The notes beneath the pieces were generated by a model. The model was not told the origin of the DNA, searched no databases, and saw nothing but the letters and a program-made list of their open reading frames with translations. A program made the translations under genes and the position numbers. Source: [Clostridium] symbiosum ATCC 14940 (lineage in GTDB: Bacteria; Bacillota; Clostridia; Lachnospirales; Lachnospiraceae). Taken from it: a stretch of DNA of 34,120 bases. Of this stretch, positions 1 through 6,796 are shown piece after piece (within the stretch, counting starts at the first letter, position 1; each line of letters starts with the position of its first letter). Location: contig NZ_KE992856.1 in NCBI RefSeq assembly GCF_000466485.1, forward strand, positions 1 to 34,120. The letters are read 5' to 3'.

Positions 1-116
1 AAAAAGTTCTTGACATATCACCAGAATGCTATTCTTGATTGCAATTATTTGCAACTACAAATATTATGTAAGATTCAGTCAGAAAAAACGCAAAATAAAC
101 TTTTCTTTTGAATAAT

Positions 117-152
117 TTTTTTTCACTTTTAGGCGCATATTTTCACTTTTTT
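117..152 (+). promoter_or_regulatory. Direct repeat upstream of the surface operon
   Basis: The stretch TTTTTTCACTTTT occurs at about 117-129 and nearly again at 140-152, 23 bp apart, in the AT-rich leader of the first operon. A further ATACTATTAG motif at 172-181 recurs upstream of the replication gene. A TTGACA-like hexamer is present at 10-15 but no convincing -10 box follows at 17 bp. The repeats could be regulator sites or simple AT-rich sequence; low confidence. Confidence 0.25.
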
Positions 153-228
153 TCCTAATGCTTCTCACATAATACTATTAGAAGCAAATAAATTATTAAT
201 TTCAAAATCCCTATTGGTGGTGTTAAGT

Positions 229-1053
229 ATGAAAAATATTAAAAACTTTATAGTAAAAACAATTCTCACTGTAGTTATGATGACAATTCCGACTCTTGCC
301 GGACAATGTAAACTACAAACTGATTGTCCAATTTATACAGTCAAAGAGGGACAGACACTAACAGATGAAGAACAAAGAGCTATTGAAGCCACTATTGACT
401 ACTTTATAGAACATCCAGAAGAAGATTACATAAGCATTTCATCAAAAGACTTTCCTAGTATGGACGCTCACTGGTATATGAACATAGTTACCCAAAAATT
501 AGATTACATTTTTGATGATATTCTTATCGTTAGTAATAAAAAATTTGTACTCAATACAATTCCATGCTTTCTTACAAGTGAAAGCAAAGTTGATGGCATA
601 ACAAATTTTTGCATTAAAAATCTTCATGTACGTGAAGCATTAGAAATTCAAGATTTCTTAAATCAAACCTATCGCCAACTTCCAGAACTCGGCATACATA
701 ACGGTACGGATCAAATTGAAGCTCTTAAAAAAATCGATAATTTTGTTTGTGACTTAGTAACTTATGACGAAAATTACCAAGGTGACTTTATTCATATATT
801 TTCCACTCGCAGAGGTGTCTGTACCGACTATGCTATGTTAGTCAAAGCACTTGCGCAAGGTGCAAGTATTGAAGCTTATTATATTGCTAGTAATACAGAA
901 AATCATGCATGGAATCAAATTTTCATTGATGGTATAGCTTATGAGTTAGATTCCTGTTTCAATGACCTAAATAACAATCATGACTTATTTATGCTTACAA
1001 GAAATCAAATGAGCAAAACTAACAATCACAAATTTATAGATGAAAAATATTAA
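229..1053 (+). CDS. Secreted transglutaminase-like protein, copy 1
   Basis: This 274-aa protein has an N-terminal signal peptide (residues 1-25, ending TLAG). Its C-terminal half has the transglutaminase-like core: Cys198 in RRGVCTDY, His226 in ENHAWNQ and Asp241 in AYELDSC form the expected Cys-His-Asp triad. Such domains act as cross-linking enzymes, as proteases, or as cell-wall/peptide hydrolases. The sequence does not say which. The ATG at 229 is preferred over the upstream TTG at 214 because TGGTGGTG sits a normal distance before it. It is the first gene of a tightly packed operon that ends with Cna-B/LPXTG proteins, so an extracellular role on that surface structure is inferred. A 119-nt block is identical to the next gene, while the rest has diverged. 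Confidence 0.8.
   Translation: MKNIKNFIVKTILTVVMMTIPTLAGQCKLQTDCPIYTVKEGQTLTDEEQRAIEATIDYFIEHPEEDYISISSKDFPSMDAHWYMNIVTQKLDYIFDDILIVSNKKFVLNTIPCFLTSESKVDGITNFCIKNLHVREALEIQDFLNQTYRQLPELGIHNGTDQIEALKKIDNFVCDLVTYDENYQGDFIHIFSTRRGVCTDYAMLVKALAQGASIEAYYIASNTENHAWNQIFIDGIAYELDSCFNDLNNNHDLFMLTRNQMSKTNNHKFIDEKY
313..431 (+). repeat. 119-nt block identical to 1156-1274
   Basis: Positions 313-431 and 1156-1274 are identical base for base, covering mature N-terminal residues of both transglutaminase-like genes. The flanking coding sequence is clearly diverged. Such a sharp edge at nucleotide level indicates recent gene conversion or unequal recombination rather than purifying selection alone. Confidence 0.8.
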
Positions 1054-1071
1054 CTTACGGAGGTAATCAAC

Positions 1072-1908
1072 ATGAAACATATTAAAAACTTTATAGTAAA
1101 AACAGTTATCACTGTAACCATGATGACAATTCCGACTCTTGCCGGGCAGTGTGAGCTACAAACTGATTGTCCAATTTATACAGTCAAAGAGGGACAGACA
1201 CTAACAGATGAAGAACAAAGAGCTATTGAAGCCACTATTGACTACTTTATAGAACATCCAGAAGAAGATTACATTGAAATTTCCTCAAAAGATTTTCCAA
1301 GTCTTTCTATAGATTGGTATACAAACATAACTAAATACAAATTAAATTATTTGACTGATATATACTTAATGGACGCTGGAAATGGAACTCAATATTTACC
1401 AACAACTTTGACTGAACCAGTAGAGCAAACCAATTACGATAATGGGCGTATGGATTTAACCATCAAAAATAAACATATTGCTCAAGCGATTAAAACTCAA
1501 AATTTTGTAAATTATTCTTACCAATTACTTCCACAGTTAAGCATATACAATGGCATGGACGAAATAGAGGCTATTGAAATTTTAAACAATTTTGTTTGCG
1601 ACTTAATAACTTATGATATAGACTCCCGTGGAGATTATGTATCAATTTATGAAAGCCACAAAGGTGTTTGTAATGACTACGCTTATCTTTTTAGAGCACT
1701 TGCACAAGGCGCAGGTATTGAAGCTTATTATGTCGTTGGTTCAGATCACGCATGGAATCAAGTTATTATTGATGATGTGGCTTATGAACTGGACTGTTGC
1801 CATAACGATTATCACGACTTAGTAGAAGAACGACACTATTTGTATTTGCTGTCAAGAGAACAAGCTTCAACTTATAGTTCCCATGAAACTATTATAGCTA
1901 CCAGATAA
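1072..1908 (+). CDS. Secreted transglutaminase-like protein, copy 2
   Basis: This 278-aa paralogue of the preceding gene lies 18 bp after its stop behind a clear ACGGAGG site. It has the same signal peptide and the same first roughly 70 mature residues. The middle (about residues 80-150) differs strongly. The triad is kept as Cys200 (HKGVCNDY), His226 (SDHAWNQ) and Asp241 (AYELDCC). A shared N-terminus with divergent centres suggests tandem duplication followed by gene conversion at the 5' end. The divergent middle may set different substrates. Both proteins would act outside the membrane. Function beyond the fold is unknown. Confidence 0.8.
   Translation: MKHIKNFIVKTVITVTMMTIPTLAGQCELQTDCPIYTVKEGQTLTDEEQRAIEATIDYFIEHPEEDYIEISSKDFPSLSIDWYTNITKYKLNYLTDIYLMDAGNGTQYLPTTLTEPVEQTNYDNGRMDLTIKNKHIAQAIKTQNFVNYSYQLLPQLSIYNGMDEIEAIEILNNFVCDLITYDIDSRGDYVSIYESHKGVCNDYAYLFRALAQGAGIEAYYVVGSDHAWNQVIIDDVAYELDCCHNDYHDLVEERHYLYLLSREQASTYSSHETIIATR
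1156..1274 (+). repeat. Second copy of the 119-nt identical block
   Basis: This is the partner of 313-431. Identity stops abruptly after the codons for EEDYI, where the two proteins continue with different residues (SISS versus EISS) and then diverge further. Confidence 0.8.
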
Positions 1909-1923
1909 AAGAGGTGATTTTCT

Positions 1924-2448
1924 ATGATGTATCACAAAGAATTATATGCACCTCATAACGACTCGTTAGATCGTTTCATCCAGAGTTTTAACCAAACTTT
2001 AATTTTTCCAAACTTGATTATGATTCGTTGTCCAACAGAAAATTTTAAGCATGACGCTTTGATTATAGACATGGATTCAAAGAAAATTTTAGGTTTTGAC
2101 TGGTCTAAGTCTCCGCAAATTTTATTCATTGATGGAACTTGGAGGTACAGTCAATACACGCTTATTGCAAGCAAGTACGATATAGAAAGCTCTGATTTAT
2201 ACATAACAACAGACGCAAACGAAGAACACATTTTAGTTCTGTGGCGTTCTGATATAGATGTTTCAAAAAAGTCCTATTTCTTAGACCATGGGCATGGAGG
2301 TGAGGTTGTACGCCCTGTTTATAAAACTACAAATTATAAAATTTATAACTTACAAGAACTTGAAACTTTCAAAATCGCAATCAACAAAGCTTTAAACAAT
2401 CAACATAATATTAAACAAAAAAACTATGGAGGTATTCAATATGAATAA
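1924..2448 (+). CDS. Unknown protein in the surface operon
   Basis: This 174-aa protein has no signal peptide or membrane segment, so it is probably cytosolic. I do not recognise a family. It is rich in beta-prone stretches (NLIMIRCP, DALIIDMDSKK, ILVLWRSD) and has a GHGGE loop near residue 122. It starts 15 bp after the second transglutaminase gene behind GAGGTG. Its last codons overlap the ribosome-binding site and start of the next gene, so it is translated as part of the same operon. A role in handling or regulating the secreted partners is only a guess from position. Confidence 0.7.
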   Translation: MMYHKELYAPHNDSLDRFIQSFNQTLIFPNLIMIRCPTENFKHDALIIDMDSKKILGFDWSKSPQILFIDGTWRYSQYTLIASKYDIESSDLYITTDANEEHILVLWRSDIDVSKKSYFLDHGHGGEVVRPVYKTTNYKIYNLQELETFKIAINKALNNQHNIKQKNYGGIQYE

Positions 2449-2902
2449 CATTTTAAACTTTATGAAAAAAAATGGAGCTATTGCACTTTGCTTAATAGCC
2501 ACAATGATTTTTGCAACTACAACTACAGCATATGCTGGAATGAATAACTTAGGCCCTGGTGATGACTATGAATTTGACGTTCCAGTAGAAACAGAGCCAT
2601 CAACTAACACCCAGATTGTCATCGATATTGTGAACACACACGAGATTTACTTAGTTGACGTAACAGGAACTAAAACGTGGGTAGACAATAACGATCAGGA
2701 TGGTACAAGACCAGATGAAATCACAATCCACTTATACGCTGATGGAGAGGATACAGGAAAATCAACAACCCTATCAGAAGCAACAAACTGGAAATACAGC
2801 TTTAAAAATCTTCCACAATACAAAGATGGATCGCTTATAGACTATACAGTCATTGAAGAAGTTCCAGAGGGATATACTGTTGACTATATTGTAGGTGATT
2901 AA
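2441..2902 (+). CDS. Secreted strand-swapped Cna-B protein (repeat-unit candidate)
   Basis: This is a 153-aa precursor with a signal peptide, likely cut after Ala32 (TTTAYA). The mature protein begins with a GMNN-x-G-x-GDDYEF motif shared with the two next genes. Residues about 58-66 (QIVIDIVNT) look like the last beta strand of a Cna-B domain, with its bond-forming Asn65. Residues 72-153 are a Cna-B domain with the reactive Lys78 (GTKTW) and catalytic Glu139 (TVIEE), but it stops right after GYTVDYIVGD, before the strand that normally carries the Asn. The order is thus permuted: last strand first. It could close on itself or accept the strand of another molecule. The ATG at 2441 follows GGAGG; the ATG at 2426 overlaps that site and is rejected. 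Confidence 0.85.
   Translation: MNNILNFMKKNGAIALCLIATMIFATTTTAYAGMNNLGPGDDYEFDVPVETEPSTNTQIVIDIVNTHEIYLVDVTGTKTWVDNNDQDGTRPDEITIHLYADGEDTGKSTTLSEATNWKYSFKNLPQYKDGSLIDYTVIEEVPEGYTVDYIVGD
2558..2602 (+). repeat. 45-nt block identical to 3353-3397
   Basis: The codons for GDDYEFDVPVETEPS are identical at nucleotide level in the Cna-B gene and in the LPXTG gene downstream (3353-3397). This points to a recent duplication or conversion that keeps a shared N-terminal segment across the set. Confidence 0.8.
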
Positions 2903-2903
2903 C

Positions 2904-3245
2904 ATGAACTGTAAATTTAAAAGTGCAATCGCAATCTTAATGATTGCACTTTCTTTTAATTCAATAACTTTCGCAGGAACAAACAATATGGGCAATGGTA
3001 GTGATTATGAATTTTATGTTGACGTGGTTGGAAAAAAAATATGGATTGATAATGATGACAATGACAGGATTCGTCCTGAAAAAATTATCATTCATTTATA
3101 CAAAAATGGGAAAGACACAGGGCAAACAGTTGAAACATGCGAAGCGGATAACTGGACATACTCTTTTACAAATTGCGAGTTCGATATTTATACAGTTGTT
3201 GAAGAAGTTCCAGATGGATATACCGCAACATACCTAGAGAGGTGA
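2904..3245 (+). CDS. Short secreted Cna-B protein (cap candidate)
   Basis: This 113-aa precursor has a signal peptide ending ITFA at residue 24 and then the shared motif GTNNMGNGSDYEF. The Cna-B domain follows directly, with reactive Lys45 (GKKIW) and catalytic Glu100 (TVVEE), and ends at GYTATYLER, again without the last strand. Unlike its neighbours it lacks the I-x-I-x-NT strand near the N-terminus. It can therefore accept a strand but not donate one, which would suit a chain cap. Cys79 and Cys91 could form a disulfide. The ATG at 2904 has AGGTG six bases upstream and lies 1 bp after the previous stop. Function is inferred from domain architecture only. Confidence 0.8.
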   Translation: MNCKFKSAIAILMIALSFNSITFAGTNNMGNGSDYEFYVDVVGKKIWIDNDDNDRIRPEKIIIHLYKNGKDTGQTVETCEADNWTYSFTNCEFDIYTVVEEVPDGYTATYLER

Positions 3246-3250
3246 TAGAT

Positions 3251-3883
3251 ATGAAAAAACAAAAACACCAAATTATAGCGATTGCATTAATTGTTTGTAG
3301 TTTACTTGTATCAACTTTCGCAACTTTCGCTGGTATGAACAATCAGGGAAATGGTGATGACTATGAATTTGACGTTCCAGTAGAAACAGAGCCATCAGTC
3401 AATAAACAGATCACGATAGATATAATAAATACAAAAATTAAAATTTCTACGCCATCGGACGCTGATCCTAGTCCTGATGATGATTTTGAGTTTGATGATG
3501 AAGATGATCCAGTTTCTACACCATCTGACGCTTCACCAAAACCAGAGAAACCAATAAATATTCGACCAAAAGACCCAGCACCAGAGCCACCAAAAGATGA
3601 TATCGTGAATTATCCTGCTGATATACAGACGCCGCCAACACCAGCACCAGAGCATATAGAAAAACAAAAAGTTGGAACCATCGAAGCCTATTATGAACAC
3701 TCAAGACCTAGTTCACGTGCAAAATATTATATTGACGACAAGGGAGTTTTACGCACACTTCCACCCACAGGCGATCCCGGATATATAATTCTTGTGAGCT
3801 TTGCAGTATCATTAACAGGTCTAGTTTATTTGATACACAACTATAAACACAGCAAAAAGAAAGATAAGGAGGAATCATCATGA
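3251..3883 (+). CDS. LPXTG-anchored protein with a lone Cna-B last strand (base candidate)
   Basis: This 210-aa precursor has a signal peptide to Ala27 and the shared GMNNQGNGDDYEFDVPVETEPS segment. A single strand QITIDIINT (Asn60) is like the final strand of Cna-B domains, but no Cna-B body follows. Residues about 65-135 are a low-complexity Pro/Asp/Ser stalk (PSD-A-P repeats). The C-terminus has a sortase signal: LPPTG at 170-174, a hydrophobic helix and a KKKDK tail. It should be fixed to peptidoglycan by a housekeeping sortase, which is not encoded here. It would present a strand that the incomplete Cna-B proteins upstream could capture. It overlaps the next gene by ATGA. Confidence 0.85.
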   Translation: MKKQKHQIIAIALIVCSLLVSTFATFAGMNNQGNGDDYEFDVPVETEPSVNKQITIDIINTKIKISTPSDADPSPDDDFEFDDEDDPVSTPSDASPKPEKPINIRPKDPAPEPPKDDIVNYPADIQTPPTPAPEHIEKQKVGTIEAYYEHSRPSSRAKYYIDDKGVLRTLPPTGDPGYIILVSFAVSLTGLVYLIHNYKHSKKKDKEESS

Positions 3884-4065
3884 ATGTATTAACATACAGA
3901 GATATTATGAAGTTACTCGGTATATCAAAAAAAACTACTTATAGAATTTTGCATGACCCTGACTGTCCTATCATTAGTTCTAGTCCATATCTAATTCTTG
4001 AACAAGATCTATTGGATTTTATGAAAGCAAAAGAGCAAAAAGCAAAACAATCTCAAATAAAATAA
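3880..4065 (+). CDS. Small helix-turn-helix (excisionase/MerR-like) protein
   Basis: This 61-aa protein contains a compact helix-turn-helix, with LTYRDIMKLLGISKKTTYRIL in its N-terminal half. The layout fits excisionase-type or MerR-type DNA-binding domains. It overlaps the LPXTG gene by four bases and has GGAGG upstream, so it is the last gene of the surface operon. It could regulate that operon or serve as a recombination directionality factor for one of the two recombinases on the element. The sequence does not decide. Confidence 0.7.
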   Translation: MNVLTYRDIMKLLGISKKTTYRILHDPDCPIISSSPYLILEQDLLDFMKAKEQKAKQSQIK

Positions 4066-4097
4066 TAGCTAGCGTAATGCTGGCTTATTTTTATCTG
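4061..4097 (+). terminator. Terminator between convergent operons
   Basis: TAGCTAGC and GCTGGCTTA form a short stem around a GTAAT loop, followed by TTATTTTTAT. It lies between the end of the surface operon and the convergent gene ending at 4091, and may work in both directions. Confidence 0.55.
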
Positions 4098-4267
4098 GCT
4101 TCGTTATTTCGATCAACTGAATGTTTTAATGTTCTTACGTAATCTTTTACAACAGCCTGTCCGGCTTCTAATGACAAATCCGCAGTTGCTTTTACAACAG
4201 GTTTTGCTGCTTCTGCAAAAGTTTTTAAACTTAGTTCAAATGCTTTTACAAATCCTGCACTAATCAT
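4091..4267 (-). CDS. Small amphipathic-helix protein
   Basis: This 58-aa protein reads from the ATG at 4267, which has GGAGG eight bases upstream. The GTG-initiated version from 4276 would put the start too close. It is almost entirely predicted helix with Ala/Lys-rich amphipathic character (MISAGFVKAFELSLKTFAEA). It overlaps the end of the preceding gene by a few codons, implying coupled translation. I recognise no family. It could be a membrane-active peptide or a small partner of its neighbour. Confidence 0.5.
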   Translation of the reverse strand: MISAGFVKAFELSLKTFAEAAKPVVKATADLSLEAGQAVVKDYVRTLKHSVDRNNEAR

Positions 4268-4826
4268 TTTTATCACCTCCCTGCTGTTTTATAAAATCTT
4301 CTGGCACTTGTGGCGTATAGTTTGTATAAAGTCTAACAGCCCATTGTCCATTTCTTTGCATTTCAACATGTCCTATTATGATAATTTTATTTTCTGATTC
4401 AGCGATTTCATTAACAGCTTCTATTGAATCTATAGAATCCAATTTAACAATAGCTTCTGCTTGTAATAGTTTGTAAAGCTTTACATCAATATCCTGATAA
4501 ATTAAATTTTCGGTTTCAAAAAAATCAGAACTGACCGAATACGGGCTTTCTAATAACAATCTACGCACATTTAGAAATGGTTTACCCTCATCAACATCCA
4601 ATCGCAATTTATATGTATCATATCCTGAAATTAAATAACCGCTTCTTTCTTTTTTAGGAATCAATTCACGATCTGCATTTGACTTTTCTCTAACGATACG
4701 TCTTAAATTTTCGTTCGCATTGACAAGATTGTTGTATTCTTCGATTGTCATATGAACATGAGTTGCTTCATGTTCTGAATCAACAGGTTTAAGCTTGTTG
4801 TCCTCATTTAAATATAGTTTTTGCAT
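4260..4826 (-). CDS. Unknown 188-aa protein of the integrated element
   Basis: This is a soluble protein without signal peptide. Residues about 20-60 are charged and helical (TIEEYNNLVNANENLRRIVR) and may form a short coiled coil. The rest mixes strands and helices (KIIIIGHVEMQRNGQWAVRLY near residue 150). I recognise no domain. It lies 13 bp downstream of the true end of the interrupted recombinase frame and starts behind GGAGG, so it is probably expressed together with that gene. A regulatory or accessory role for the recombinase is only inferred from position. Confidence 0.65.
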   Translation of the reverse strand: MQKLYLNEDNKLKPVDSEHEATHVHMTIEEYNNLVNANENLRRIVREKSNADRELIPKKERSGYLISGYDTYKLRLDVDEGKPFLNVRRLLLESPYSVSSDFFETENLIYQDIDVKLYKLLQAEAIVKLDSIDSIEAVNEIAESENKIIIIGHVEMQRNGQWAVRLYTNYTPQVPEDFIKQQGGDKND

Positions 4827-4838
4827 GTTATATACCTC

Positions 4839-5780
4839 CTAAAGATTTCTTAAATAATGTCCAGCAATAACCTAAACTCTTGAGTGGCCTAGAGATTCAC
4901 TTGCTTTTCTCATAGCTTCTCTATCATAGCAAGTCCCAGCTAAATCTTTTTTACAGTAGTATTTTTCTTTATAGCTTAAAAAATTTAGATCACGAGCATA
5001 CAGTTTATATACTTTAGTACAATAATCCGATCTATAGCTATGAATGTCGGCCGCTTTATGTATTTTAGAAAAAACTTTTCCAGAACCAACTTCTCTCATC
5101 CGGTTAACAACAGCTTTAATTTCCTCATCCGAACCTATAATTGGTGAAATTCTCTCTCGTCCACCTTTAGTTGCTGAATGAATGTGCAGATAGAATTTAC
5201 CATCTTTTTCAAGTAAGTCTGTACCTCGTAATGCTTTCAACTCCGCTCGTCTTAATCCAGTACACCTACAAAAGTTTATAAGCTTTGCATTGTTTTTTTC
5301 AGAAAAATGTTTGTCATACTTTACCACATCACGACTTCTAACAATATCTTTTCGTTTACGAGCTGGTGTTTCAATGAAGTCTTTTACACTACAGTTATAC
5401 AATTTTGCAAGTGATTGCGCAGATAGTTTTATCGTATAAGCTGACTTCCCATCATCAATCAATTTTTTCAAGTACTCATCAACATATTGTCTGCAATCTG
5501 ATAATTTTCTACATTCATGCTCATCTTTGCACCACTTCACAAAGTAGCAGTTATGTTTAAGATATGCTTTGTATGTACTCCATGAATAAATTTTTTCTTT
5601 TGTCAGGTCTGGTTGAAGAACCATCTTTTCACCTGCTTCATCATATAAAATTTTTCCATCATCATCTCGATAATAAATAGTTTTGTCAGCTTTTTTACTC
5701 TGACCTATAGCAAGTTTTGAATCCAACACTTGTTTTACTTGATCCACAAGTGTCTTTCTTTTTTCCCTATGTCTTGACAT
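4839..5780 (-). pseudogene. Tyrosine recombinase interrupted by an in-frame amber codon
   Basis: The first 302 codons encode a tyrosine recombinase with Arg177 in CTGLRRAEL, Lys205 in SATKGG, His247-x-x-Arg250 in DIHSYR and His299 in SLGHSRV. The frame then meets TAG at 4872-4874. Reading on in the same frame gives VIAGHYLRNL and a second stop at 4839-4841. That tail contains the expected catalytic tyrosine (GHY) at the expected spacing. So a single codon separates the body from the nucleophile. Either the gene carries a nonsense mutation, or the enzyme depends on amber readthrough or suppression. Without the tail it cannot cleave DNA. The N-terminal arm (residues 60-135) fits a core-binding domain. 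Confidence 0.8.
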
Positions 5781-6363
5781 AATACCCTCCTGTTTTTGCT
5801 GTCAGACACAGAGGTAAGCTCTAAATTTCTTTAGAGTTTAACTCTGTACCCGACATCATAATGTTAATTTTTGTTTTGTTGAAGCTAAGCATGATAGCAC
5901 ATCACTACTACTTCGCAGTGAACAATTTAGCGACAGGCAATAGTCGATTGATGAAATTTTTAAGTGCCATCAATAACACTTTAAATCTTTTTTTACAGTC
6001 CGATTCATGACTATCCGCAATTAATTCCCAAAAGTTTTAATCTTCTTTTTTACAAAAACCTCGTTGTTTTTATAAAGCTTCTAATCAAAAAAATCAAAAA
6101 TCAATTCTATTAATGAGTTACACAATTTCAAACACACGCTCGAATCCAAAAAGTTTTCATCGTACTAGCTGTTAGTTCCATAAAGATTTCACTAACCAAA
6201 GTGTTTAAGTAAGTTTCGTTTTTTGTTTCCGCAAAGGCTACTTTTTATCAAAAAACTTTCATTTCTCGCTTACTATCCAGCTTGTTATACTGTTTTGAAA
6301 TTAAAATAAAATTAGTTTACAGTATTAGTATGTAATAAAAAAATCAATATCACCCTAGTTTTC

Positions 6364-6418
6364 GCGGTTTACTCCCACATTTTTTGATTAAAAATCAAAA
6401 AATATGAGAATAACCCGC
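6364..6418 (-). repeat. 55-nt long inverted repeat (hairpin)
   Basis: The arms 6364-6389 and 6393-6418 match at 22 of 26 positions around a 3-nt AAA loop. Three of the four mismatches are C opposite A on the plus strand, which become G-U pairs in RNA from the minus strand. That transcript would be paired except for one position. No T-run follows in either direction, so it is not an ordinary terminator. Confidence 0.75.
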
Positions 6419-6513
6419 TCCGTAAGCTGGAAAAGAATGCGAGAAATAAAAATATCCACATTGTTGATATTTAGCTTTCTCTTTAAAAATTGCTTGTAGT
6501 AGCTTAGTAGTAA

Positions 6514-6522
6514 TGATATACT
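6514..6522 (+). promoter_or_regulatory. Extended -10 promoter for the coiled-coil gene
   Basis: TGATATACT fits an extended -10 box (TG-n-TATACT). It lies about 20 bp upstream of the GGAGG site of the 6552 gene. No good -35 is present at 17 bp, as expected for extended -10 promoters. Confidence 0.45.
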
Positions 6523-6551
6523 AAAATAAAAAGTCCAGGAGGAAATATTAA

Positions 6552-6782
6552 ATGGCAAAAAAGATTAACATTGAAAAAACAAAAATGCGGATGGATAAGT
6601 TAACGGAAAAAATTTCAAAGTTAAAGACGGATTTAGAAACGTATGAAGCCGAATACACGACACTTTCTGAACAACTCAAAACAGCAGAAGCTATTGAGCT
6701 TGTAGAGTTGCTTGCAGAGCATAACGTGAGTTTAGATGATGTAAAATCAAAATTATTAACAGAGACAAAAAAAGAGAGCTAA
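6552..6782 (+). CDS. Small coiled-coil protein
   Basis: This 76-aa protein has a strong AGGAGG site and is almost wholly heptad-like helix (residues 8-50: MRMDKLTEKISKLKTDLETY with regular Leu/Ile spacing). A short helical C-terminal part follows (LLAEHNVSLDDVKSKLL). Small coiled-coil proteins of this kind often occur on plasmid-like elements next to replication genes. The precise role is unknown. It converges on the Rep gene, with the two stops overlapping by four bases. Confidence 0.7.
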   Translation: MAKKINIEKTKMRMDKLTEKISKLKTDLETYEAEYTTLSEQLKTAEAIELVELLAEHNVSLDDVKSKLLTETKKES

Positions 6783-6796
6783 GCTCTCTTTTTGTT
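6769..6796. terminator. Bidirectional terminator
   Basis: AAAGAGAG and CTCTCTTT form an 8-bp stem with a 5-nt loop, with an A-run on one side and a T-run on the other. It serves both the coiled-coil gene and the convergent Rep gene. Confidence 0.75.

Larger units (their letters stand above)
5781..6551. other. AT-rich non-coding region, likely replication origin/regulatory region
   Basis: These 770 bp lie between the divergent recombinase operon and the coiled-coil gene and hold no convincing gene. They are very AT-rich and contain an inverted repeat at about 5815-5850 (GAGGTAAGCTCTAAA near TTTAGAGTTTAACTC), a large hairpin at 6364-6418 and a 13-bp motif at 6323-6335 shared with the Rep promoter region. 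An origin for the Rep_3-type initiator encoded at 8584-6779 is plausible, but I see no regular array of classical iterons. Confidence 0.4.

Noticed and set aside
229-1908. Lipoprotein signal (LAGQC) in the two transglutaminase-like proteins
   Set aside because: The Cys is one position too far from the LAG stretch for a lipobox, so a normal signal peptide is more likely.
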